From a virus: a stretch of 26,583 nucleotides of DNA. A program made the position numbers and the translations under genes. A model generated the notes under the pieces. The model was not told the origin of the DNA, ran no database searches, and was given only the letters and a program-made list of their open reading frames with translations. Of the stretch, positions 22,567 to 26,583 are shown one piece after another (position 1 is the stretch's first letter; each line of letters opens with the position of its first letter). The stretch spans positions 1 to 26,583 of IMG/VR virus record IMGVR_UViG_3300037168_000018. One strand, 5' to 3'.

Positions 22567-23055
22567 TCATTTTCTCCTTTGCGTCTCAGACTTCGCCAAC
22601 ACGGCGTTCTCCGAGAATAAAATGAACTTCCCGTTAACGACCCCTATCGGCCAGAAACCAAGTTTCCACACCGCCCAAATAGCGGTGAATGGATTCTTTT
22701 GCGGCATCTTATCTGCGACGACTCCCCAGGCGGCGTCCCTGGCGGCGTCCCTGGCGGCGGCCCTGGCGGCGTCCCTGGCGGCGTCCCAGGCGGCGTCACT
22801 GGCGGCGTCCCTGGCGGCGTCCCTGGCGGCGGCCCTGGCGGCGTCCCTGGCGGCGGCCCAGTTCGTAACGACTTCGATTTCAAACCCCGCCTTTAATCCA
22901 AACGGGGACAATAAGGCAAAATGTGCTTCGATATTCAGCTTCGCCTGAACCGTATCCGTCCCCCTGAACCAAGGGATCGTTTTGCAATCCTCTTTGATTT
23001 CCGCGACTTTCGCATCAGCATTTTTCTGCCAATCCGGCACTATCACTTTTTCCAT
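22567..23055 (-). CDS. Ala-rich RDAA-repeat protein
   Basis: This 162-residue protein has a normal start site (AAGGAG). Residues 1-66 are ordinary ([20 protein letters not shown], then [18 protein letters not shown]). Residues about 67-110 are eleven tetrapeptide repeats of the type R-D-A-A with R, S, W or A in the first position. The C-terminus ([26 protein letters not shown]) is a compact hydrophobic unit that I recall ending related repeat proteins of phages and plasmids. The repeat should form a long charged helix, perhaps a spacer or coiled scaffold. Repeat number is likely to vary between relatives. No known enzyme motif. Confidence 0.8.
   Translation of the reverse strand: MEKVIVPDWQKNADAKVAEIKEDCKTIPWFRGTDTVQAKLNIEAHFALLSPFGLKAGFEIEVVTNWAAARDAARAAARDAARDAASDAAWDAARDAARAAARDAARDAAWGVVADKMPQKNPFTAIWAVWKLGFWPIGVVNGKFILFSENAVLAKSETQRRK
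22728..22860. repeat. 12-base tandem repeat coding RDAA
   Basis: About eleven units of 12 bases (minus strand AGGGACGCCGCC and variants) run from 22728 to 22860. Variation is confined to the first codon (R, S, W or A) and the second (D or A). The unit is a multiple of three, so copy-number changes keep the frame of the Ala-rich protein. Confidence 0.95.
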
Positions 23056-23067
23056 GATTTTTTCTCC

Positions 23068-23289
23068 TTACTTATTTCTCGTCTTTGACTTCGCTTCGGC
23101 GCGGATCGCTTGGTCGATGGCTCCCCCCTTCCTTCCCGCCCCGCTGAATCTCCTGACGTGACGGCGAGCGGAGGCGCGGGCGTATTCATGCGATTCAAAC
23201 CATCTCCCCGATATGACACCACAGGTGCATTCCCAGCGCCATCCAATCGCCGAGGACAGTATCGTCGTGTCGTGCCTCTCTTTAGTCAT
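23068..23289 (-). CDS. Small protein with a W-x-C-x-C-G motif
   Basis: This 73-residue protein starts at the ATG at 23289 with GGAGA upstream. The first 30 residues (MTKERHDTTILSSAIGWRWE, then CTCGVISG) carry a CxCG turn with a following WFESHEYARASARRHVR in which two histidines could join the two cysteines in binding zinc. The remainder is Lys/Arg-rich and likely to contact nucleic acid. Its neighbours are the Ala-rich protein and the RNA ligase. I do not recognise a specific family. Confidence 0.75.
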   Translation of the reverse strand: MTKERHDTTILSSAIGWRWECTCGVISGRWFESHEYARASARRHVRRFSGAGRKGGAIDQAIRAEAKSKTRNK

Positions 23290-23325
23290 GTGGGTTCTCC
23301 GGGACGGCGTGGGGCGCGAAAAAAC

Positions 23326-24192
23326 TTACGACTGGGGATCGGCCGTCTCATCTTTCACCGCGAGCATCGCTTCGATCATCTCGACGGCCTTGGCGTAGAA
23401 CTTCCGTCGAGTTTCCGGAAGACTGAATTTCGCACGGAGTTCGGCATAGACCTTGTTGTAGACCTCGCTCCATTTCGCCGAGTAGCGGGCGGCGTCGGCG
23501 GCGGCGGCGTCGGCGGCGGCGTCGGCGGCGGCGGCGTCGGCGGCGGCGTCGGCGAAGTAATACCACCGGCCGTAGATGTTCTCGCACCCTATTCGGACGG
23601 CGTTCTTCACCTCAGCGTCCTTGGCCTCGACGACGCGATGGGCTATTTCCAGGTCACGCGACTCCTCGTCTTTGTCGAGCGTCTTTTTGAAGCAGAGATT
23701 CGCCGCCGCATGGAATATGACGATGCCTTCGGGCTTCATGAATCCGGGGGCGGCATAGCTTCCATCTAAGCGCAGGCGATTGACCCAGTTCTCGGCCATG
23801 ACCGTATCGAACATCCCGCTGGCGAGTACCGGAACCACGTGACAGCACTTAGGGCGCACGGCTTCATCGCCCCATCGCGAAGTATTGAATAGCGAGAACC
23901 GCTTCTCAGTTAGCCCGTAGTTGCGCTGAATCCCATGGCCCCACCACTCCCCGAAATGGGAGCCAACGCCGAGGCGCATCAATTCCTCGCGGTTCGCGTG
24001 AGCCCACTTGGCGAAACCGTAGTTGTCATCCTCAGGCGTGATCCATCTCGTCCGACTCCCGACAAGGAATTGACCGTCCTCGGTGATAGTGATGGAGGCA
24101 TTGGTCCCGTCGATCTTCTCGGTGATGAAGCACTCGCGGGTAAGGCGGGCGATCTTGGCGAAAGCGGCGAACTCAGGCTTTACGATTTCCAT
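23326..24192 (-). CDS. ATP-dependent RNA ligase, Rnl2-like, with an Ala/Asp repeat
   Basis: This is a 288-residue nucleotidyltransferase. Motif I is ITEKIDGTN with the predicted AMP-accepting Lys at 26; GSRTRW at 45-50 fits the next motif; FGEWWGHG at 80-87 with Glu82 fits motif IIIa; EGIVIF at 155-160 with Glu155 fits motif IV; and CFKK at 167-170 fits motif V. These are the RNA-ligase-type motifs, so I read it as an enzyme that seals RNA nicks, for instance tRNAs cut by host defence nucleases. Residues about 213-236 are an insert of Ala and Asp repeats. The final 45 residues are helical. It is preceded by a 35-residue gene, and GGGAG lies 8 bases upstream. Confidence 0.85.
   Translation of the reverse strand: MEIVKPEFAAFAKIARLTRECFITEKIDGTNASITITEDGQFLVGSRTRWITPEDDNYGFAKWAHANREELMRLGVGSHFGEWWGHGIQRNYGLTEKRFSLFNTSRWGDEAVRPKCCHVVPVLASGMFDTVMAENWVNRLRLDGSYAAPGFMKPEGIVIFHAAANLCFKKTLDKDEESRDLEIAHRVVEAKDAEVKNAVRIGCENIYGRWYYFADAAADAAAADAAADAAAADAARYSAKWSEVYNKVYAELRAKFSLPETRRKFYAKAVEMIEAMLAVKDETADPQS
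23488..23554. repeat. GCC/GAC codon repeat inside the RNA ligase gene
   Basis: The minus strand carries GCC codons with regularly spaced GAC (A-D-A-A-A-D-A-A-A, a 27-base period repeated about two and a half times) at 23488-23554. It encodes residues 213-236 of the RNA ligase, after its catalytic domain. Frame is kept for copy-number changes of three bases. Confidence 0.93.
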
Positions 24193-24300
24193 TTAGTCTC
24201 CCTGCTTCTGTGCGGGTTGAGCGGCCCATTGCGACCCGTCGCCGTGGGCAAAGCATTTCGGATTGTCGCCCGTCTCGTCACACTGGCATGTTGCGCTCAT
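24193..24300 (-). CDS. 35-residue cysteine/histidine mini-protein
   Basis: The ATG at 24300 overlaps the previous stop (ATGA), and the TAA abuts the ATG of the RNA ligase. The product begins MSATCQCDETGDNPKCFAHG, with C5, C7, C16 and H19 as possible metal ligands. It ends with AAQPAQKQGD, which is the same C-terminal tail as the 50-residue membrane protein at 25257-25409, encoded by a 29-base exact repeat. The C-terminal part may therefore be a transferred end rather than a functional domain. Confidence 0.68.
   Translation of the reverse strand: MSATCQCDETGDNPKCFAHGDGSQWAAQPAQKQGD
24197..24225. repeat. 29-base dispersed direct repeat, copy 1
   Basis: Identical to 25267-25295. It encodes the shared C-terminal AAQPAQKQG tail of two otherwise unrelated small genes, in the same frame both times. 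Confidence 0.95.
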
Positions 24301-24536
24301 ATTTTATTCCTCTCGCCCGCTCGGATGGCGGCGTCGATCCCACGGCGCGTGAACACCTTTCCAGCGAGCCCGTAGACCGACACCTTGTTCAAGAATAAGA
24401 GAACGCGGTCCAGCCGCTCGGTGTCCGTAAACTTCGGGCGGCATCCCTGCGGTGCTTCGTAGTCCCATAGGCCGCAGTTCTGGCAAGACCTCGGTCCATC
24501 GGTGCGAACGGACCTGACTCTGAAATCGTGCTTCAT
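24297..24536 (-). CDS. Small zinc-knuckle-like hypothetical protein
   Basis: This 79-residue protein starts immediately after the methyltransferase stop (TAAATG), with GAGAGG upstream. Cysteines at 18, 21 and 32 are in SCQNCGLWDYEAPQGCRP, a pattern of small phage zinc knuckles, followed by a charged helical end. The last codons overlap the next ATG (ATGA). The final 19 bases including the start region are repeated at 24536-24554. No family recognised. Confidence 0.76.
   Translation of the reverse strand: MKHDFRVRSVRTDGPRSCQNCGLWDYEAPQGCRPKFTDTERLDRVLLFLNKVSVYGLAGKVFTRRGIDAAIRAGERNKI
24303..24321. repeat. 19-base dispersed repeat, copy 1
   Basis: The same 19 bases occur at 24536-24554. Minus-strand sequence is AGCGGGCGAGAGGAATAAA. 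It covers the end of one gene and the ribosome-binding site of the next in both places, but is read in different frames (AGERNK versus SGREE-stop), so it is conserved as DNA, not as protein. Confidence 0.95.
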
Positions 24537-24554
24537 TTATTCCTCTCGCCCGCT
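24536..24554. repeat. 19-base dispersed repeat, copy 2
   Basis: Identical to 24303-24321. Here it forms the last codons and stop of the methyltransferase gene and the GAGAGG site of the following gene. Confidence 0.95.
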
Positions 24555-25010
24555 GCGCTGGGTGGGGCGACCGTCAAGAACGAAACAGGCGATATGTCGC
24601 CCAGTTCCTTTGCCCTGGGATCCGTCCTCGGTGGCGCACCATCGAACGTCACCAAGATTGCGAACCTCCGCTCCAGCCGCCAGCATCATCAGTACCCACT
24701 TGTCGATGGGGTAGACCATGACCGTTCGCTTTCCCTTCTGGCTCTCCGCGATGCACTTCCTGGCCCAGGCGGTCGGCCCCTTCTTTTTCCCGTCAACCAT
24801 GACTGATCCAAACGGGGGATTGACATAAGAGCTTTGCCCCCATTCCTTGTTGGGCGCGAGGTTGTTTATCGTCTCACCCTTCGGATACGGGCAAGCATCG
24901 AAGTCGAACGCGAACTCGTCCTGCAACTTCTCCATCAGGTCGGGCGGCGTGAGCCAGTAGTGCTTGCCGTCCGGTGCGCCTTTGTGGAACTTGTTGTCTT
25001 TCGGGTCCAT
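24537..25010 (-). CDS. dam: DNA N6-adenine methyltransferase, phage Dam type
   Basis: This is a 157-residue enzyme. The ATG at 25010 has GAGAGG just upstream. It shows the short phage DNA N6-adenine methyltransferase pattern: HYWLTPPDLMEKLQDEFAFD in outline at 18-36, then FDACPYPKG, and the catalytic NPPF at 64-67 in SYVNPPFGSV. Further on come AWARKCIAESQKG and RTVMVYPIDKW. Phages use such enzymes to protect their DNA from host restriction or to replace host Dam; target specificity cannot be read from the sequence. It is a compact version, at the size usual for this phage family. Confidence 0.88.
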   Translation of the reverse strand: MDPKDNKFHKGAPDGKHYWLTPPDLMEKLQDEFAFDFDACPYPKGETINNLAPNKEWGQSSYVNPPFGSVMVDGKKKGPTAWARKCIAESQKGKRTVMVYPIDKWVLMMLAAGAEVRNLGDVRWCATEDGSQGKGTGRHIACFVLDGRPTQRSGREE

Positions 25011-25018
25011 GAATCCTC

Positions 25019-25123
25019 TCAGTGAAAACGACGGCACGCGCATCTTCCGACTTGCCCATTGAACCCATGAAGGCGAGCGTGGCTTTTCCGCCAGCATCCG
25101 CACTTGCACCGCCTGTTCTTCAC
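25019..25123 (-). CDS. 34-residue CxCG-H-CxC mini-protein
   Basis: A GTG at 25123 overlaps the previous TGA (GTGA). The product reads VKNRRCKCGCWRKSH, followed by ten residues and then GRCACRRFH. The ligand pattern C-x-C-G-x(6)-H-x(10)-C-x-C-x(2)-F is a compact zinc-binding signature I associate with small phage and actinobacterial proteins (usual ending CxxFxP). Highly basic (about a third Arg/Lys/His), so nucleic-acid binding is likely. Too short for routine gene finding. It stops eight bases before the methyltransferase ATG. Confidence 0.65.
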   Translation of the reverse strand: MKNRRCKCGCWRKSHARLHGFNGQVGRCACRRFH

Positions 25124-25260
25124 GCCCCCTTCCCCCTGGTCGTAGAGCGGCGTTTCTTGGGCGTAAACGCAGGGCACGGCTTCCCGTCGTGGCATCCGCA
25201 CCCGCCACATGAGGCGCAGACCCATCCGCAACCGGGGTTATACTTCGGGCACTTGCTCAT
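25120..25260 (-). CDS. 46-residue cysteine-rich mini-protein
   Basis: The ATG at 25260 overlaps the preceding stop (ATGA), and its own TGA overlaps the next GTG. Within 29 residues there are seven cysteines: KCPKYNPGC, WVCASCGGCGC and PC. A Lys/Arg/Thr-rich tail follows. The spacing is dense enough for two zinc-binding knuckles or disulfides, and the basic tail suggests binding to nucleic acid. No family recognised. It and the next gene form a pair of adjoining cysteine mini-proteins. Confidence 0.65.
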   Translation of the reverse strand: MSKCPKYNPGCGWVCASCGGCGCHDGKPCPAFTPKKRRSTTRGKGA

Positions 25261-25409
25261 TTCGGTTCTCCCTGCTTCTGTGCGGGTTGAGCGGCGAGGT
25301 AGTAGTGTCGTGCGGCAATATATCCGAGGGAGAGCCCCAGCACGAAGAACATCGTCGCGACGGTGTAGAGTGCGCGGGCTATCTGCCTGTCGTCCTCGTC
25401 AGTAATCAC
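25257..25409 (-). CDS. 50-residue single-span membrane protein
   Basis: A GTG at 25409 overlaps the stop of the preceding gene (GTGA). After an acidic N-terminus (TDEDDRQIARALY) comes a hydrophobic helix (VATMFFVLGLSLGYIAA, about residues 17-33), then RHYYLAAQPAQKQGEPK. Topology is probably N-in by the negative N-terminus rule being weak; not determinable. The last part shares a 29-base exact repeat with the 35-residue gene at 24193-24300. Confidence 0.72.
   Translation of the reverse strand: MITDEDDRQIARALYTVATMFFVLGLSLGYIAARHYYLAAQPAQKQGEPK
25267..25295. repeat. 29-base dispersed direct repeat, copy 2
   Basis: Identical to 24197-24225, about 1.07 kb away, and again at the 3-prime end of a gene in the same frame (AAQPAQKQG). 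Confidence 0.95.
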
Positions 25410-25636
25410 GGTTTCTCCGGTGCGGGTTGGGTGAGGGCGGCGGCAATCGAGAGCCCGTAATCCATGATCCACTTCGGAACGTCCGACCCATCAAGGCCGT
25501 CCTCGCTTGTAACGGCGGCAAGGACTAGGCAAGCGGCCTCGTGGACCTTCCCCCTCATCGCCTCCAATTCCTGAGACTGGCGGCGGAGTTCGGAGCGCAA
25601 GCCGTCGATCAGCATGGCCGTCTCGGTGTCGGTCAT
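25406..25636 (-). CDS. Helical hypothetical protein
   Basis: This 76-residue protein starts at the ATG at 25636, which overlaps the previous stop (ATGA). Residues 5-40 are a charged amphipathic helix (TAMLIDGLRSELRRQSQELE, then AMRGKVHEA) that looks like a short coiled coil. The rest (TSEDGLDGSDVPKWIMDYGL) is ordinary, and it ends TQPAPEKP, a tail that resembles the AAQPAQKQGEPK end of the next gene. No family recognised. Confidence 0.74.
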   Translation of the reverse strand: MTDTETAMLIDGLRSELRRQSQELEAMRGKVHEAACLVLAAVTSEDGLDGSDVPKWIMDYGLSIAAALTQPAPEKP

Positions 25637-25992
25637 CGGTCCTCCCGAGCTTCCGCCCTCGCTTCGGCTCGGTCGGCTTTTATTTCCTCGGGGCTTGGAC
25701 AGTCGCACTCGGTCACCGCGGCCGGCGTCTTGGATGGGCCGCGGAATCCTTTAACCCACTCCATCCGGCGCAGCACGTTGCACAGCCGCCATCCCCAGGT
25801 CGCCCAGAATCCGATTCCGTAGCAGGCCCAGGTTCCGTAAATCCAGCAGACGCACTCCTCCATAAGCTCCTCGCACTCGCCGCATTCCGTCGGCTCCTGC
25901 ATGGAGGCGCAGGAGTCGGGGCAACCCGGCGGAAACGCGCGGTCGAAGTCGGCCTCGCTCACGTTGTCGGGCATCCGGCCGTCGCGGCTCAC
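25633..25992 (-). CDS. Cysteine-rich hypothetical protein
   Basis: I choose the GTG at 25992, which overlaps the previous stop (GTGA); an ATG six codons on is an alternative. The 119-residue product has ten or more cysteines: PGCPDSCASM, ECGECEELMEECVCW, WACYG, LCN and ECDC. It also has a Trp-rich hydrophobic middle (WIYGTWACYGIGFWATWGW) that could be a membrane-associated helix. The C-terminus is a charged Glu/Ala/Arg helix. No family recognised. Confidence 0.7.
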   Translation of the reverse strand: MSRDGRMPDNVSEADFDRAFPPGCPDSCASMQEPTECGECEELMEECVCWIYGTWACYGIGFWATWGWRLCNVLRRMEWVKGFRGPSKTPAAVTECDCPSPEEIKADRAEARAEAREDR

Positions 25993-26177
25993 GGTTTCTG
26001 TCCCGACACCGCGGCGCGGGGAGTCTTTAGCATCCACGGCGGTTCCGCGACCATCCCAATCCTGATAAGCCGCTCTATCTGCGCCTTAATCGTCCGCCCC
26101 TCGCGCTTGGCGATGGGCCGAACGGCGTCGATGATCTTCTTTTCCAGACGGATCGGGTAGCTTGTAACGGTTGACAT
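25989..26177 (-). CDS. Ribbon-helix-helix regulator, Arc/CopG type
   Basis: This is a 62-residue protein with a perfect site (AAGGAG, seven bases before the ATG). The first 40 residues fit an Arc/CopG-like ribbon-helix-helix fold: a strand (TSYPIRLEK), helix (KKIIDAVRPIAKREG) and second helix (TIKAQIERLIRIGM). Such proteins bind operators as dimers, often repressing their own promoter. A sigma-70-like promoter lies just upstream (26197-26225), consistent with autoregulation. The C-terminal 20 residues are Pro-rich. Confidence 0.82.
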   Translation of the reverse strand: MSTVTSYPIRLEKKIIDAVRPIAKREGRTIKAQIERLIRIGMVAEPPWMLKTPRAAVSGQKP

Positions 26178-26196
26178 TATATCTCCTTGATGTGAT

Positions 26197-26225
26197 AGTG
26201 TAGTGGATTTATAGCGATGCGTCAA
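26197..26225 (-). promoter_or_regulatory. Sigma-70-like promoter TTGACG-N17-TACACT
   Basis: On the minus strand TTGACG (26225-26220) is followed by a 17-base spacer and TACACT (26202-26197). The same -10 box and spacing are found in the promoter at 18242-18270. The -35 box overlaps the stop of the upstream gene. Transcription would start at about 26190 and give a short leader holding the AAGGAG site of the regulator gene. Confidence 0.65.
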
Positions 26226-26425
26226 CTCAGCTTCGGGAATTTCACCATCACAAACGGCGGTCCATTAAATTTATACGGGTACGGCTCGTAATGCTCGTCT
26301 ACAATAAATATCGATCCGTCAACCATGCGTTTGTAAATCACAGTGGCCATTCCCTCTGGACCGCAATCGATAGCGCGAAATATCTGCGCCTTTTTAATCA
26401 GCTTCTTGCGCTGACGACTGTTCAT
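26222..26425 (-). CDS. Small hypothetical protein
   Basis: This 67-residue protein starts at the ATG at 26425, in an ATGA overlap with the preceding mini-gene and after GGAG. It opens with a basic stretch (MNSRQRKKLIKKAQIFRAI), then a compact domain (VIYKRMVDGSIFIVDEHYEP) and a hydrophobic ending (FNGPPFVMVKFPKLS). The end of the gene contains the -35 box of the next promoter. No family recognised. Confidence 0.72.
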   Translation of the reverse strand: MNSRQRKKLIKKAQIFRAIDCGPEGMATVIYKRMVDGSIFIVDEHYEPYPYKFNGPPFVMVKFPKLS

Positions 26426-26508
26426 CGCTCCCACCCCATTTCCCTCAACAGCTTCGCCTCCACCGCATCCGCCAGCCGCGCGCGAATCTCGTCGATGCGG
26501 TTGCTCAT
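26422..26508 (-). CDS. 28-residue helical mini-protein
   Basis: The frame starts at the ATG at 26508 and overlaps the next gene as ATGA. It reads MSNRIDEIRARLADAVEAKL then LREMGWER, one amphipathic helix. An in-frame ATG at 26523 could add five residues, and the frame is open upstream. Too short for a firm call, but the overlap junction is the same as for all its neighbours. Confidence 0.45.
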   Translation of the reverse strand: MSNRIDEIRARLADAVEAKLLREMGWER

Positions 26509-26550
26509 GGTAGAAGCCCCCATGCCGCGACCCCAATTAAAAGGGCTAAC

Positions 26551-26575
26551 ACAAAAACCCGTATCGGTTTTTTGT
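26551..26575. repeat. AT-rich inverted repeat near the window end
   Basis: AAAAACC and GGTTTTT pair around the loop CGTATC, with the A- and T-runs within the arms. It lies upstream of the first gene of the block and could be a bidirectional terminator or operator. Confidence 0.35.
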
Positions 26576-26583
26576 CGCCGTTC

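Noticed and set aside
23043-23246. 67-residue minus frame overlapping the WxCxCG gene
   Set aside because: The overlapping frame at 23068-23289 has a better start site and a structured composition.
1-26583. tRNA genes, CRISPR arrays and insertion sequences
   Set aside because: None could be supported. The tandem repeats are coding low-complexity repeats without unique spacers, and there is no transposase.

Overview
The window is part of the genome of a tailed phage (or prophage) with a short tail and podovirus gene content. All 41 coding regions I accept lie on the minus strand and are read from the right end of the window to the left. They are densely packed: most neighbours overlap by 1 to 4 bases (ATGA, GTGA, TTGA, TGATG or TAGTG junctions), and no stretch longer than about 180 bases lacks a candidate gene. 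GC content is high, about 60 percent by eye. The capsid genes resemble those of Bordetella phage BPP-1 (Bbp16, Bbp17 and Bbp19-like proteins), and the tail and ejection genes follow the T7-like order. The two promoters I can see look like bacterial sigma-70 promoters, so I infer a bacterial, probably Gram-negative, high-GC host. No integrase, polymerase, endolysin, reverse transcriptase, tRNA or CRISPR array is visible.

Layout in transcription order. (1) 26508 to 22118: an accessory block of small genes. It holds a ribbon-helix-helix regulator, several cysteine-rich mini-proteins, a DNA adenine methyltransferase, an ATP-dependent RNA ligase, an alanine-rich repeat protein and single-membrane-span peptides. 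Low-complexity tandem repeats and duplicated gene ends are concentrated here. (2) 21807 to 20913: small genes and an AT-richer multi-zinc-ribbon gene. (3) 20893 to 17714: DNA packaging (small and large terminase) with two intervening small genes, then a sigma-70-like promoter and two small genes. (4) 17717 to 12040: portal, two small genes (one with a duplicated start), Bbp19-like protein, scaffold, major capsid protein, a small beta-rich protein, Bbp16-like cement protein and one unknown. (5) 11973 to 8222: head-tail adaptor and a nozzle protein carrying extra repeat modules. (6) 8225 to 1: internal virion (ejection) proteins: a GNAT-like gp13 analogue, gp14-like and gp15-like proteins, then a giant protein of at least 1,855 residues that runs off the left edge. 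Its reading frame is open for the whole of 1 to 5565, and the long open frames on the opposite strand there are in-register shadows.

How the genes work together: terminase packages DNA through the portal into a capsid built from the Bbp17-like shell protein, the Bbp16-like cement and the scaffold. The adaptor and nozzle close the head and form the short tail. The last four genes encode proteins expected to be ejected with the genome to span the host envelope. The small genes at the right probably serve host takeover: methylation against restriction, RNA repair against tRNA-cleaving defence, and regulation. That last assignment is inference.
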